64,000 bases of DNA, from NCBI GenBank assembly GCA_017394705.1, contig JAFPXH010000009.1:162478-226477 (forward strand). Direction: 5' to 3'. Below, piece after piece: positions 8,601 through 15,847 of the stretch. The number at the start of each line of letters is the position of its first letter. Within the stretch, counting starts at the first letter, position 1. Made by a program: the position numbers and the translations under genes. The notes under the pieces were generated by a model. That model searched no databases. It saw nothing but the letters and a program-made list of their open reading frames with translations, and was not told the DNA's origin. The stretch is from Paludibacteraceae bacterium (lineage in GTDB: Bacteria; Bacteroidota; Bacteroidia; Bacteroidales; Paludibacteraceae).

Positions 8601-10089
8601 CGCGGATACCTACCTCGTCAGTCCGCAGAACGGCGGTAATGCAGACGCAATGTATATCCCCGGATATGACTATATAGAAGGGACAAGTTATCTCATTCCG
8701 ACCTCTAAACTTGGAACCGGTCGCTATGGCATCCAATTGCAGGCTCTCGACCGTCAGAACAAGTTGTCTGTCTTCTCACAAACCGTCACCGCAACCGTCA
8801 TGCGTAACCCGATAGAGGTGCAGTCCTTCGGTTGCGCCAATGATTATATCACCGTTTCCTACCGTGGCGAGGAAACCACCGGCACGCCTGTCTGGAACTT
8901 TGACGGCGGTGTAGCCAACGGAGAGGGCTTCGGTCCCTACGAAGTATATTGGGAAACAGGCGGAGAGAAGACAATCAGCCTCACGCTGGATGGGCAGACC
9001 TATACAGCCACCATCACCATTGACAACCCTGGCGAGCTAGATGTCACTATTCCTGACGTGCTCTACGAAGAGACACCGGCTACTGCATCGGTACCCAATG
9101 GAGTCAGCTATCAGTGGCTAGCTTCCATTAACGGAGGAGATATACACCCAGTAGATGAATATGGTATCATCCTAAATCTGGATGAGCACAATAACCCATA
9201 TTCCAGTACTATTGTTTCTTACGACACTCGTCTTACCGTTAATGGGCTCAATGTGACCGCACACTATGTAACTAATCGCACGGACAAGACGCTGGTAGGA
9301 AAGGATGTAGTGCTGTATTTGCGTGTAACCAACGCCAATGGCTGCGAGGCCTTCTTTATGACTCCGGTCACCGTCATGGCGGCTACCGCAATCCCGACGC
9401 TCACGCTCGTCACCACCGATGCCGATGGGCACAATGTCATCGCCTGGACGAACGCAGACGCGTTTGCTTCGGTGAACATTTATAAGGAAGGCGAGGTGCT
9501 CAACGAGTACGAGTTAATCGGTAGTGAGATGGCGTCTGTCGGATCGTTCACGGATACCCATTCTGACGCTTCACAGAAAGCCGAGCGTTACCGTATAACC
9601 GGTGTGTTGGCAAGCGGAAATGAATCACCGGCAAGCGGCGTGCATAAGACCGTTCACCTCGCTATCAACCGAGGTGTCGAAGATGGCACGTTTAACCTCA
9701 TCTGGAATGAATATGCCGGTGCGGATGTTGTGTCCTACAACATCCTCAGGGGCGCAACGCCGACCTCATTGGAGAAAATTGCGACCGTTGCTTCATCGAA
9801 TGTATCGTACACAGACCGCGCACCTGTGGACGAAAAACCCTACTACGTTTTGGAATATGTGCTTTCAAACGCTTCCGCGGCACCAGCAAATGCGCCAAGT
9901 GCTAATCGTGCGCCGAAAGCAAATGTAGCAGGCCGTTCCAACGTAGTGGACCGCCGCAATGCAGGAGAAGGCATAGAGGATATTTACATCAATCCTTCCG
10001 ACGCTCTGCGTAAGATCATGGTTGACAATGTCATCTACATTCTCCGCGGGGATAAGATCTACACCATCACCGGGCAAGAGGTGAAATAG
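5674..10089 (+). CDS. Large exported FG-GAP/fibronectin-like protein with a shared C-terminal module
   Basis: Signal peptide MRRKLFFALTLLVAVGMQAQ. Residues about 100-480 carry seven calcium-loop motifs of the FG-GAP/VCBS kind (DINGDGKAD, DINRDGRID, DMNKDGLVD, DLNNDGVTD, DFDKDGDVD, DLDGDGYYD, DLNGDGKLE), which usually build a beta-propeller. Then a fibronectin III-like domain (about 500-610), a PKD-like domain (about 615-695), two more calcium loops (DWNKDGNVD, DVDNNGYLD), a second fibronectin-like and PKD-like set, and further beta domains. The C-terminus, DNVIYILRGDKIYTITGQEVK, resembles the ends of two other exported proteins in this window and may be a sorting signal. Probably a surface or secreted adhesin or carbohydrate-associated protein; no catalytic motif was recognised. 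It lies between the two 35-base repeats. Confidence 0.85.
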   Translation: MRRKLFFALTLLVAVGMQAQTNSVPLNLPNAEALYDFSGNGLKQAPIGERKADVWYGDVTTTITWQLSADVTGNFRPQELYGKITHEQKSGGAELGDANVAWVEDINGDGKADLSSFSAGIFVKTADGCERIDGLAVTNMDINRDGRIDYLILDRSRTLSNRSEAKYGAINYQLSDGSFQEQQMQVFTWDEFVAQMTPEERDQYQNPQNYSLGEVSRYTYTAQLGGACLARAPRRNAPDIKKAPGVGTLIGAPTKALDMNKDGLVDLIDEKNGIIYTNMDNGKWVWTTTNGAIIPADLNNDGVTDFVFPGAKLYTVIYDKATKTFNQTILYQNATSDNIVHCYDFDKDGDVDILATFTAENNPTGYAYTCFFTNNGQGTFKKQAEQDYEDYALAFVGMQDLDGDGYYDLLAYNPTANRKYDLVWVKGKGGLKFNTTPQVLVTDAITRETYWDSSKQPFTAYPVNAEDLNGDGKLEIWVSGTYYDSTKLYSIENAVANQAPSAPAKPSLAYNDGLLTITWGNGSDDKTATGDLTYALRIGTTAGGNDILAAHALADGTRRNFLDGNMGKEHSYTIDLTSYTPATIYVAVQTIDAQHAGSVWSEEASVVHDLVPVEFALDRTTININETAVLTFTALPEGYTHQWTIQDGSYVQSTESASKLILSFTSGGTKTITHKVTTPNGGTKTASATIFVMPAGIGEKVELTDEQILTFFCPTADYTYDGRMDGVLPTNRSSGAYYSFTVQRGKENGLFSNAPGLWNTNILTEGMYVGDFSDQSFIWYDWNKDGNVDLLFVENYGRQYNYAYLPHEEDGYTLSSRVDDGDLAAFFAEKIQDYRYFNYLLTDVDNNGYLDSVAFVLNPLAGTDSYGSDIYGLYAWYKEGKDVIAEGFLIPAAGNAGSIVTECYITPEEHCLVVNYAREFNGLYPIITQADTRPAAPTNIRATMTDDGLLITWDAAIDDHTPAASMRYNLSVKQQGADTYLVSPQNGGNADAMYIPGYDYIEGTSYLIPTSKLGTGRYGIQLQALDRQNKLSVFSQTVTATVMRNPIEVQSFGCANDYITVSYRGEETTGTPVWNFDGGVANGEGFGPYEVYWETGGEKTISLTLDGQTYTATITIDNPGELDVTIPDVLYEETPATASVPNGVSYQWLASINGGDIHPVDEYGIILNLDEHNNPYSSTIVSYDTRLTVNGLNVTAHYVTNRTDKTLVGKDVVLYLRVTNANGCEAFFMTPVTVMAATAIPTLTLVTTDADGHNVIAWTNADAFASVNIYKEGEVLNEYELIGSEMASVGSFTDTHSDASQKAERYRITGVLASGNESPASGVHKTVHLAINRGVEDGTFNLIWNEYAGADVVSYNILRGATPTSLEKIATVASSNVSYTDRAPVDEKPYYVLEYVLSNASAAPANAPSANRAPKANVAGRSNVVDRRNAGEGIEDIYINPSDALRKIMVDNVIYILRGDKIYTITGQEVK

Positions 10090-10094
10090 AATGA

Positions 10095-10163
10095 GCCGCT
10101 ACGCTAAATGAGCGGCGACGCCTCAATGATGAAATGATAAAAAGCGAGTTTCGGCTCGCTTTT
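10095..10163 (+). terminator. Hairpin and terminator after the FG-GAP protein gene
   Basis: A first hairpin GCCGCT (10095-10100) with AGCGGC (10111-10116), then a strong stem AAAAAGCGAG with CTCGCTTTT (10139-10163) around TTTCGG. The T-run of the terminator merges into copy B of the direct repeat. Confidence 0.85.
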
Positions 10164-10196
10164 ATTGCGAAATCCACGAGGTGTTTGCGACAGTAT
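10162..10196 (+). repeat. 35-base direct repeat, copy B
   Basis: Matches 4205-4239 with two mismatches. Read in the same frame it would encode LLRNPRGVCDSI, but there is no glycosidase gene around it, so it is an isolated fragment. It ends three bases before the stop codon of the minus-strand lipoprotein gene. Confidence 0.85.
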
Positions 10197-10198
10197 AG

Positions 10199-10801
10199 TC
10201 AGTTATCCTCTGCCTTCTCCGCTTCAGGAGTAGGATATTCGAAAGTCAGCGGAATACTTTTAGGAATACTCATAGCAGCGCCTCCCACACGTATAACAGG
10301 GCGCAGATTGACCGTGATTTTGCTGGGCGAATCGCCACGTCCGATCATATTCCATGCCAGTTTACGGACACTGGTTTTACTGCGTCCCGAGAAGAGTTGG
10401 TTCATGCTAAAACTGAGCGGCAGCGCCAAATCGGCATACGTACCACCGAGCACCGTGAAATTCTCCGGCACCGAACCCGCGGCTACTTGGAGCGAGTCAT
10501 CCAGGCACACGGTGTAATAGAGGCGTTCCATGGAAGCGATGCCTTTGTTGGGATTGGTCACTTTCATATGAAGCGTGAAACCCATTTTGACATCATCGGT
10601 AGGATTCATGACAAAGCGTGTGACGCGCGCTATTCCTTGTATACTCAGCAGTTCGCTGCGTGTCATTTCCAAGAAAGTGACATCCGAAAGATGGCTATAT
10701 TCATAAGTGCAGTCCTTGAGCTTGACGGCCTGTAGCACAGAGCAAGCACAAAGAGTGAGTGCCAGCAAAGCCACGCATCCAAATCTACTGAGAAGTTTCA
10801 T
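10199..10801 (-). CDS. Lipoprotein with LEA14/WHy-like domain
   Basis: Starting at the ATG at 10801 the protein begins MKLLSRFGCVALLALTLCACS, a lipoprotein signal with lipidation at the second C of CAC; an ATG at 10813 (MKNLMKLL) is the alternative. The -7 element on this strand is at 10823-10830, so longer starts up to 10909 are excluded. The mature part (about 180 residues) has beta-rich sequence, MTRSELLSIQGIARVTRFVMNP, FTLHMKVTNPNKGIASMERLYYTVCLDD and SFSMNQLFSGRSK, that resembles the LEA14/WHy fold found in many Bacteroidota lipoproteins. Function unknown. Its stop codon sits next to the isolated repeat copy B. Confidence 0.72.
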   Translation of the reverse strand: MKLLSRFGCVALLALTLCACSVLQAVKLKDCTYEYSHLSDVTFLEMTRSELLSIQGIARVTRFVMNPTDDVKMGFTLHMKVTNPNKGIASMERLYYTVCLDDSLQVAAGSVPENFTVLGGTYADLALPLSFSMNQLFSGRSKTSVRKLAWNMIGRGDSPSKITVNLRPVIRVGGAAMSIPKSIPLTFEYPTPEAEKAEDN

Positions 10802-10822
10802 AAGATTTTTCATTTGACGCTG

Positions 10823-10830
10823 CAAAATTA
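10823..10830 (-). promoter_or_regulatory. -7 element of the lipoprotein gene
   Basis: TAATTTTG on the minus strand. It places transcription start near 10816 and so favours the translation start at 10801. Confidence 0.6.
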
Positions 10831-10943
10831 CACTTTTTTCTGAAAAGTACCAAATAAAAGGAGAACTAAAAGTAAAATAACAGGCGTTTTTGTAAGATTC
10901 AGCATACATTTTTTACAAAAAACAGAAAAAAATACGTTCATTA

Positions 10944-10975
10944 TTTGCATAAATGCAAAAAATATAGTACTTTTG
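10944..10975 (+). promoter_or_regulatory. Promoter with -33 palindrome before the Fe-S scaffold-like gene
   Basis: TTTG (10944-10947), 20-base spacer, TACTTTTG (10968-10975). The -33 element is the left end of the inverted repeat TTTGCATAAATGCAAA (10944-10959), near-identical to those at 15253 and 42013. Confidence 0.8.
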
Positions 10976-11019
10976 TGGCCGGTTTTTAAGAAATCCATTA
11001 ACAAACAATAGAAATACAC

Positions 11020-11721
11020 ATGATTTATTCGAAAGAAGTACAAGAAATGTGCGTTGTAGCGAAGGGTCCGAAGCACGGACCGGCACCTATTCCCGAGGAG
11101 GGCAAATGGGTGAAAGCTACTGAGATCAAAGACATCTCGGGTATGACGCACGGTATCGGCTGGTGTGCTCCGCAACAAGGTTGCTGCAAACTCAGCTTGA
11201 ATGTAAAAGACGGTATTATCGAGGAGGCGCTCGTAGAGACTATCGGTTGCTCGGGTATGACCCACTCGGCTGCTATGGCAGCAGAGATCCTGCCGGGCAA
11301 GACCATCCTTGAGGCGCTCAACACCGACCTCGTTTGCGACGCTATCAACACCGCTATGCGCGAGTTGTTCCTGCAGATCGTTTACGGTCGTACGCAGTCT
11401 GCCTTCTCCGAGGGCGGTCTGACCATCGGTGCAGGTCTTGAGGACCTCGGTAAGGGACTCGTTTCCCAGTGCGGTACACTCTACTCGACCAAGGCGAAAG
11501 GCGTTCGTTACCTGCAGTTAACCGAAGGTTATATCACCAAGGAGTTCCTCGACGAGGACAATGAGGTTTGCGGATACGAGTACGTTCACATGGGCAAGTT
11601 CATGGACGCCGTGAAGAAAGGTGTTCCGGCAGACGAGGCTCTGAAGAGCGTAACCGGTACTTACGGCCGCACGACCAAAGAGCAAGGTGCAGTTAAATCG
11701 ATTGATCCACGCAAAAATTAA
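11020..11721 (+). CDS. Iron-sulfur cluster assembly scaffold-like protein (partner of GGGtGRT protein)
   Basis: A 233-residue protein with an IscU/NifU-like N-terminal half: GIGWCAPQQGCCKLSLNVKDGIIEEALVETIGCSGMTHSAAMAAEILPGKTI. Cysteines in WCAPQQGCC and IGCSG are candidates for metal or cluster binding. The C-terminal half (GTLYSTKAKGVRYLQLTEGYITKEFLDEDNEVCGYEY) is specific to this pairing. The gene lies 12 bases before a GGGtGRT gene, a conserved pairing in Bacteroidota and Firmicutes whose job is not known; a role in cluster transfer is inference. Transcribed from the palindrome-bearing promoter at 10944-10975. Confidence 0.85.
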   Translation: MIYSKEVQEMCVVAKGPKHGPAPIPEEGKWVKATEIKDISGMTHGIGWCAPQQGCCKLSLNVKDGIIEEALVETIGCSGMTHSAAMAAEILPGKTILEALNTDLVCDAINTAMRELFLQIVYGRTQSAFSEGGLTIGAGLEDLGKGLVSQCGTLYSTKAKGVRYLQLTEGYITKEFLDEDNEVCGYEYVHMGKFMDAVKKGVPADEALKSVTGTYGRTTKEQGAVKSIDPRKN

Positions 11722-11733
11722 GGAGGAGAGACT

Positions 11734-12744
11734 ATGATTCGTGAAGTAAAATTTGAGTCGCAAGACCGCCGCGAGAAACAGATTCTCGCCGCTCTGAACG
11801 CTAACGGTATCGCTTCCATCGAGGAGGCCAACCAGATTTGCGAGCAATACGGCCTCGATCCTTATCTGACCTGCGAGGAGACCCAACGTATTTGTTTTGA
11901 GAACGCGAAATGGGCTTACGTTGTAGGTACCGCTATCGCGCTGAAGAAAGGCTGCAAGAACGCCGCTGACGCTGCAGAGGCAATCGGTATCGGTCTGCAG
12001 GCATTCTGTATCCCGGGTTCCGTAGCTGACGACCGCAAGGTTGGTATCGGTCACGGTAACTTGGCAGCTCGTCTGCTCCGCGAGGAGACCCAGTGCTTTG
12101 CTTTCCTGGCAGGCCACGAGTCTTTCGCAGCTGCTGAGGGTGCTATCAAGATCGCTGAGATGGCGAACAAAGTTCGTAAGAACCCGCTCCGCTGCATCCT
12201 GAACGGTCTGGGCAAAGACGCTGCAATGATCATCAGCCGTATCAACGGTTTCACCTATGTACAGACCGAGTTCGACTATTTCACGGGCGAACTGAAGATC
12301 GTGCGCAAGAAAGCGTACAGCGACGGTCCGCGTGCAAAGGTGAACTGCTATGGTGCAGATGACGTTCGCGAGGGTGTAGCTATCCTCTGGCATGAGAACG
12401 TGGATGTTTCGATCACCGGTAACTCGACCAACCCGACGCGCTTCCAGCACCCGGTAGCAGGTACGTACAAGAAAGAGCGTATCCTGGCCGGCAAGCCGTA
12501 CTTCAGCGTAGCTTCCGGTGGTGGTACAGGCCGTACTTTGCACCCGGATAACATGGCAGCAGGTCCTGCTTCGTACGGTATGACCGATACTTTGGGCCGT
12601 ATGCACAGCGATGCGCAGTTCGCAGGTTCGAGCTCCGTTCCGGCACACGTAGAGATGATGGGCTTCCTCGGTATCGGTAACAACCCGATGGTAGGATGCA
12701 CAGTTGCTTGCGCAGTAAACGTAGCATTGGCGCTGAACAAATAA
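11734..12744 (+). CDS. GGGtGRT family protein
   Basis: A 336-residue protein carrying the family's name motif: FSVASGGGTGRTLHPDNMAA at about residues 255-274. Other recognisable blocks are IASIEEANQICEQYGLDPYLTCEETQRICFENAKWAYVVGTAIAL, IGHGNLAARLLREETQCFAFLAGHESFAAAEGAI and a C-terminal MGFLGIGNNPMVGCTVACAVNVALAL. Several cysteines and histidines are conserved-looking, consistent with a metal or Fe-S partner role, but no biochemical function is established for this family. Unusually for this phylum, a full AGGAGGAGAG purine tract precedes the ATG, suggesting tight translational coupling with the upstream gene. Confidence 0.92.
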   Translation: MIREVKFESQDRREKQILAALNANGIASIEEANQICEQYGLDPYLTCEETQRICFENAKWAYVVGTAIALKKGCKNAADAAEAIGIGLQAFCIPGSVADDRKVGIGHGNLAARLLREETQCFAFLAGHESFAAAEGAIKIAEMANKVRKNPLRCILNGLGKDAAMIISRINGFTYVQTEFDYFTGELKIVRKKAYSDGPRAKVNCYGADDVREGVAILWHENVDVSITGNSTNPTRFQHPVAGTYKKERILAGKPYFSVASGGGTGRTLHPDNMAAGPASYGMTDTLGRMHSDAQFAGSSSVPAHVEMMGFLGIGNNPMVGCTVACAVNVALALNK

Positions 12745-12750
12745 AAGAAA

Positions 12751-12766
12751 ATCTAGCAAACTAGAT
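12751..12766. other. Small hairpin after the GGGtGRT gene
   Basis: ATCTAG-CAAA-CTAGAT, a perfect 6-bp stem just after the stop codon with no T-run; possibly a transcript 3' end or processing site. Confidence 0.4.
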
Positions 12767-12815
12767 ACATATCAACAAACAATCTTTATTTATTCACTAA
12801 TTAACATTTAAGTGT

Positions 12816-13319
12816 ATGAAAAAGTTTTTATTCGTAGCAATGCTTGCAGCAGCAAGCGTAATGGCTTACGCTCAACCGCGCGCCATCGGTGCAAACCTTG
12901 GTGGTGGTCTCGGTTTTAGTTACCAACATGGCTTCGGTGAGTCTAACATGTTAGACTTGGCTGTTTACACTCCGATTGCAGCCGGTGTAGGTAGATGGTG
13001 GGGTCTTGGTGCAACGATCACTTATGACTGGATTGACCCGTTCGGAGCAACCGTTCCTTGGAATGAGAAGGGCGAATGGCACTGGTACATGGGTGTCGGT
13101 GGTGATGGTGGCTATGTTTTCGGTGCAAACTCTGGCTGGGTAGGTGTAGCCGGTCACTTTGGAATTGAGTACGATTTCTGGTTCCCGTTCCAGTTGTCTC
13201 TTGACTGGCGTCCATCCATCGGCGTGGGTCTTGCTAACTCCGCAAATGGTTTCGCCGTTGGTTTCAACACCCCGGGTATTTATCAAGGAATCACCCTTGG
13301 TGTACGCTACAAATTCTAA
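12816..13319 (+). CDS. Small outer-membrane beta-barrel-like protein (paralogue 1)
   Basis: Signal peptide MKKFLFVAMLAAASVMAYAQ, then 147 residues of alternating aromatic and glycine-rich strands ending VRYKF, a terminal-aromatic pattern typical of outer-membrane barrels. Shared blocks with the protein at 14464 include QPRAIGANLG, ITYDWIDPFGATVPWNEKGEWHWYMGVG, GIEYDFWFP and QLSLDWRPS, so the two are tandem paralogues separated by one gene. No known family name is claimed; an eight-strand barrel is inferred. Probably in one transcript with the next two genes, since only three bases separate it from the next start. Confidence 0.75.
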   Translation: MKKFLFVAMLAAASVMAYAQPRAIGANLGGGLGFSYQHGFGESNMLDLAVYTPIAAGVGRWWGLGATITYDWIDPFGATVPWNEKGEWHWYMGVGGDGGYVFGANSGWVGVAGHFGIEYDFWFPFQLSLDWRPSIGVGLANSANGFAVGFNTPGIYQGITLGVRYKF

Positions 13320-13322
13320 TTT

Positions 13323-14375
13323 GTGAAACGAGTATCGCTCATAGTGCTATTTGTGCTTACAGCGATATCGCTTAGCGCAGAGTCCACGGCCATTCGCGGT
13401 CGTGGATTCTTCCGCTATGCTCCATTCGGGCATAGTCTGTATGCAGACATGCATCCGAATTTTGTTCGTATGGATATTCCGTACGCCACCAATAAGGCCG
13501 TTTATGATTACGGCGGTCATAGTTCCGCTTTCCGCTGGCAGACGATGGGCCTCTTCGGCATCAATCTGCCTATTTGGACGGGCAACTTAGTAGATTCGAC
13601 CTATGCGCTCAATGTGACGATGGCCATGAGCGCGAACCTATGGATGGATTTTTACGAGTTCAGCACCTCTCCGATTGTCGATACCGACTATCGAATAGGT
13701 ATTCCAACCATCACCTTTCTTCACCGATTGAACAAAGGTTTTGCGAAGAACTACTCCATTCAGTGGAGTCCGTTCAAGCACGAGAGCACGCATATAGGCG
13801 ACGAGTTGCAGATTCGCAACATAGACCGAGGGTATGCTATCAAACGCGTCAATGTATCGTATAACTACACGGAGTTTGTCTTCACACTCAACGAAGCCGA
13901 AGACCGCTATGCTGAGAACCACTGCATACGTGCAGGATTGATGATTCTATGGATGGGAGGATGGCATAACATGGATCCCGATGCCGGAGATGCATCTATC
14001 ATTGATCCCGTCGGGACGGAAAATGTACCTTATGCTCAACGCCATCCGTGGGAAGTTTATTTGCAGTACCAATACCAGTCGCCGACGAGCAAGCATGGTT
14101 TTCAGGGTATTGCCTCCGCCGAGATTCGCAACCGCGAATGCTACGGTTATGATTTGAGTGTTCTGAATACCGATGATCCGAAACATATGCAACCGGCTCG
14201 CCGTGTATTCACCTATAATATATTCATGGGCGCGCGCTATAACACGCCCGGGTATGACGGTTATTTTTCCCGCATAGCGTTGGGTGTCCGTGCGTACCAC
14301 GGCAACTGCCCATACGGCCAGTTCCGCAGTATTGCGAACTACAACCAGATAGGCGTTTGCCTTATGTTCCAGTAG
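13323..14375 (+). CDS. Outer-membrane protein resembling DUF1207
   Basis: GTG start three bases after the preceding stop; signal peptide MKRVSLIVLFVLTAISLSAE. The 350-residue protein looks like a membrane-embedded barrel: many short amphipathic strands and an end (YNQIGVCLMFQ) with terminal phenylalanine. The segment IQWSPFKHESTHIGDELQIR with HESTHIGDE is close to the H-x-S-x-H-x-GDE motif of DUF1207 proteins, a Bacteroidota outer-membrane family of unknown function. Sandwiched between two paralogous small barrels and preserved with them on the same strand, suggesting a shared envelope task. Confidence 0.7.
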   Translation: MKRVSLIVLFVLTAISLSAESTAIRGRGFFRYAPFGHSLYADMHPNFVRMDIPYATNKAVYDYGGHSSAFRWQTMGLFGINLPIWTGNLVDSTYALNVTMAMSANLWMDFYEFSTSPIVDTDYRIGIPTITFLHRLNKGFAKNYSIQWSPFKHESTHIGDELQIRNIDRGYAIKRVNVSYNYTEFVFTLNEAEDRYAENHCIRAGLMILWMGGWHNMDPDAGDASIIDPVGTENVPYAQRHPWEVYLQYQYQSPTSKHGFQGIASAEIRNRECYGYDLSVLNTDDPKHMQPARRVFTYNIFMGARYNTPGYDGYFSRIALGVRAYHGNCPYGQFRSIANYNQIGVCLMFQ

Positions 14376-14376
14376 G

Positions 14377-14440
14377 GATATTGGAGATTGGAAATTGGAA
14401 ATTTTAGATTTTAGATTTTTATATATTTTTAATTCACATT
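14377..14440. repeat. Short A/T-rich tandem repeat
   Basis: Runs of ATTGGAAATTGGAAATTTTAG type heptads in the gap between the DUF1207-like gene and the second barrel gene. Same class of low-complexity heptads as at 16341, 21849, 26715, 43444 and 62735. Confidence 0.6.
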
Positions 14441-14463
14441 ATTAACCACAAACAATTACAATT

Positions 14464-15042
14464 ATGAAGAAAATTCTTTTTGTAGCCATTCTTGCTATGG
14501 CAAGTGTAATGGTTTATGCGCAACCTCGCGCAATCGGTGCCCGTCTGGGTGCTTTTGACGGAATCAGTTATCAGCACACTATCGGTGCGGGTATGCTGGA
14601 AGTAGAAGCCGGTTGGTCTGTTGACGGCCGTACGGATTTCTTTGAGAACACTCCAGCCGGACAAGTTCACACTCGTGCATGGGGTCAGACCGTTCAGGCC
14701 GCTGTTACTTATGACTGGATTGATCCGTTCAGCGCCACTGTTCCCTGGAACGAGAAGGGCGAATGGCACTGGTATATGGGTGTCGGTGCAGCCGGAGGTT
14801 ACGGTTGGAACGCATGGGGCGGTAATGCCACGGCTTCAGGAAATATCGGTTGGAATTGGGGATTCATCGGCGCAGCAGGTCGTATCGGCATCGAGTATGA
14901 TTTCTGGTTCCCGCTTCAACTGTCGTTGGATTGGCGTCCTACGCTGGGTGCCGGCCTCTTTGACAACGGCAATGGTGGAGCAAGATCTGGTTTGTATTGG
15001 GAAATGACCGGTATCGCACTGGGCGTACGCTATAAATTTTAA
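14464..15042 (+). CDS. Small outer-membrane beta-barrel-like protein (paralogue 2)
   Basis: Signal peptide MKKILFVAILAMASVMVYAQ followed by PRAIGARLGAFDGISYQHTIG. Strongly similar to the protein at 12816 in the centre (TYDWIDPFSATVPWNEKGEWHWYMGVGAAGGYGW) and C-terminus (FPLQLSLDWRPTLGAGLF, LGVRYKF). It carries an extra segment near residues 40-70 (VDGRTDFFENTPAGQVHTRAWG) that lengthens one hairpin. Role unknown; outer-membrane location inferred from the signal peptide, strand pattern and terminal F. Followed by a strong hairpin. Confidence 0.75.
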   Translation: MKKILFVAILAMASVMVYAQPRAIGARLGAFDGISYQHTIGAGMLEVEAGWSVDGRTDFFENTPAGQVHTRAWGQTVQAAVTYDWIDPFSATVPWNEKGEWHWYMGVGAAGGYGWNAWGGNATASGNIGWNWGFIGAAGRIGIEYDFWFPLQLSLDWRPTLGAGLFDNGNGGARSGLYWEMTGIALGVRYKF

Positions 15043-15065
15043 TTTATAGAAAAGTCATCAAAGAA

Positions 15066-15094
15066 AGAGAGGACGTCATCCCGACGTCCTCTCT
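15066..15094 (+). terminator. Terminator after the barrel-protein cluster
   Basis: Twelve-base perfect stem AGAGAGGACGTC / GACGTCCTCTCT around ATCCC. The following T content is weak (CTTCAATT), so it may also act by protecting the 3' end. Confidence 0.75.
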
Positions 15095-15252
15095 TCAATT
15101 ATAACAAACAATCTCTATTTATTCACCGGTAGATTCCGGTAGAAAAATTTTTTTGCGATTTCTACTTATCTATATGCAAACACCGTGCCAAAGTGAATTA
15201 TATGGAGAAATATTTCGCAAATACTACCCTTTAAGGAAAAAATGCTCAAATA

Positions 15253-15284
15253 TTTGCATATATGCAAAATTTATAGTACCTTTG
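15253..15284 (+). promoter_or_regulatory. Promoter with exact -33 palindrome before the five-gene exported cassette
   Basis: TTTG (15253-15256), 20-base spacer, TACCTTTG (15277-15284). The perfect inverted repeat TTTGCATATATGCAAA occupies 15253-15268. Confidence 0.82.
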
Positions 15285-15317
15285 CAGCGGAAAGTACTAA
15301 CCCCAAATTCCACTAAT

Positions 15318-15818
15318 ATGAAAAAGATCTTTTTTACTCTCCTCGCGGCTGCGTTATGCATGCCGATGATGGCGGTTGGTCTTCGTCAGAAGAAAGCCGA
15401 CAAGGACACGAATGAGTTCCGTTATGAAATTGAGTGCGCAGGTAATGCGATTCAAGGCACATACCTCGTAAAAGTATGGAGTTACAGCAAGAAAGCTGCC
15501 ATCGCGGAGAACCAATGCCGCAAGAACGCAGTACACGGTGTGATTTTCAAAGGTTACGGAGGCGGTCAGGGTTGCGTATCCCAGCGTCCATTAGCCAACA
15601 ACCCGGGTGCAGAGGCACAGAACCAGGAGTATTTCAAGAGTTTCTTCGCTAATGGCGGTGAGTTCCAGAAATACGCATCTATCATGGAAGGGACCACCGA
15701 GACGGTCAAGGTAGGTAAGGAGTATAAGATCGGCGTAGTAGTCAGCGTCCGCAAAGATGATTTGCGTAAAGCGCTGGAGGCAGCCGGTATCATCCGCGGT
15801 CTAAGTAGCGGATTCTAA
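15318..15818 (+). CDS. Exported protein of unknown function, cassette gene 1
   Basis: The ATG at 15318 is chosen because the promoter -7 box lies at 15277-15284; the longer frame from 15153 would start upstream of transcription. Signal peptide MKKIFFTLLAAALCMPMMA, then a 147-residue domain: FRYEIECAGNAIQGTYLVKVWSYSKKAAIAENQCRKNAVHGVIFKGY, NQEYFKSFFANGGEFQKYA and IGVVVSVRKDDLRKALEAAGII. The same domain recurs in the lipoprotein encoded next, including the Y-x-x-FF-x-x-G and L-x-x-x-L-x-x-x-GII patterns. I do not recognise a named family with certainty. First gene of a run of five exported proteins. Confidence 0.8.
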   Translation: MKKIFFTLLAAALCMPMMAVGLRQKKADKDTNEFRYEIECAGNAIQGTYLVKVWSYSKKAAIAENQCRKNAVHGVIFKGYGGGQGCVSQRPLANNPGAEAQNQEYFKSFFANGGEFQKYASIMEGTTETVKVGKEYKIGVVVSVRKDDLRKALEAAGIIRGLSSGF

Positions 15819-15847
15819 TGAAGTTTCATCACCAAATCCAAATAGAC

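Noticed and set aside
10134-10517. Plus-strand frame of 127 codons crossing the terminator and repeat copy B
   Set aside because: Starts inside the terminator stem and then runs antisense to the lipoprotein gene.
11518-12759. Open frame of 413 codons opposite the GGGtGRT gene
   Set aside because: Antisense shadow; the plus-strand genes have clear families and a promoter.
15153-15317. Upstream extension of the first cassette gene
   Set aside because: The promoter at 15253-15284 lies inside it, and the signal peptide begins at 15318.
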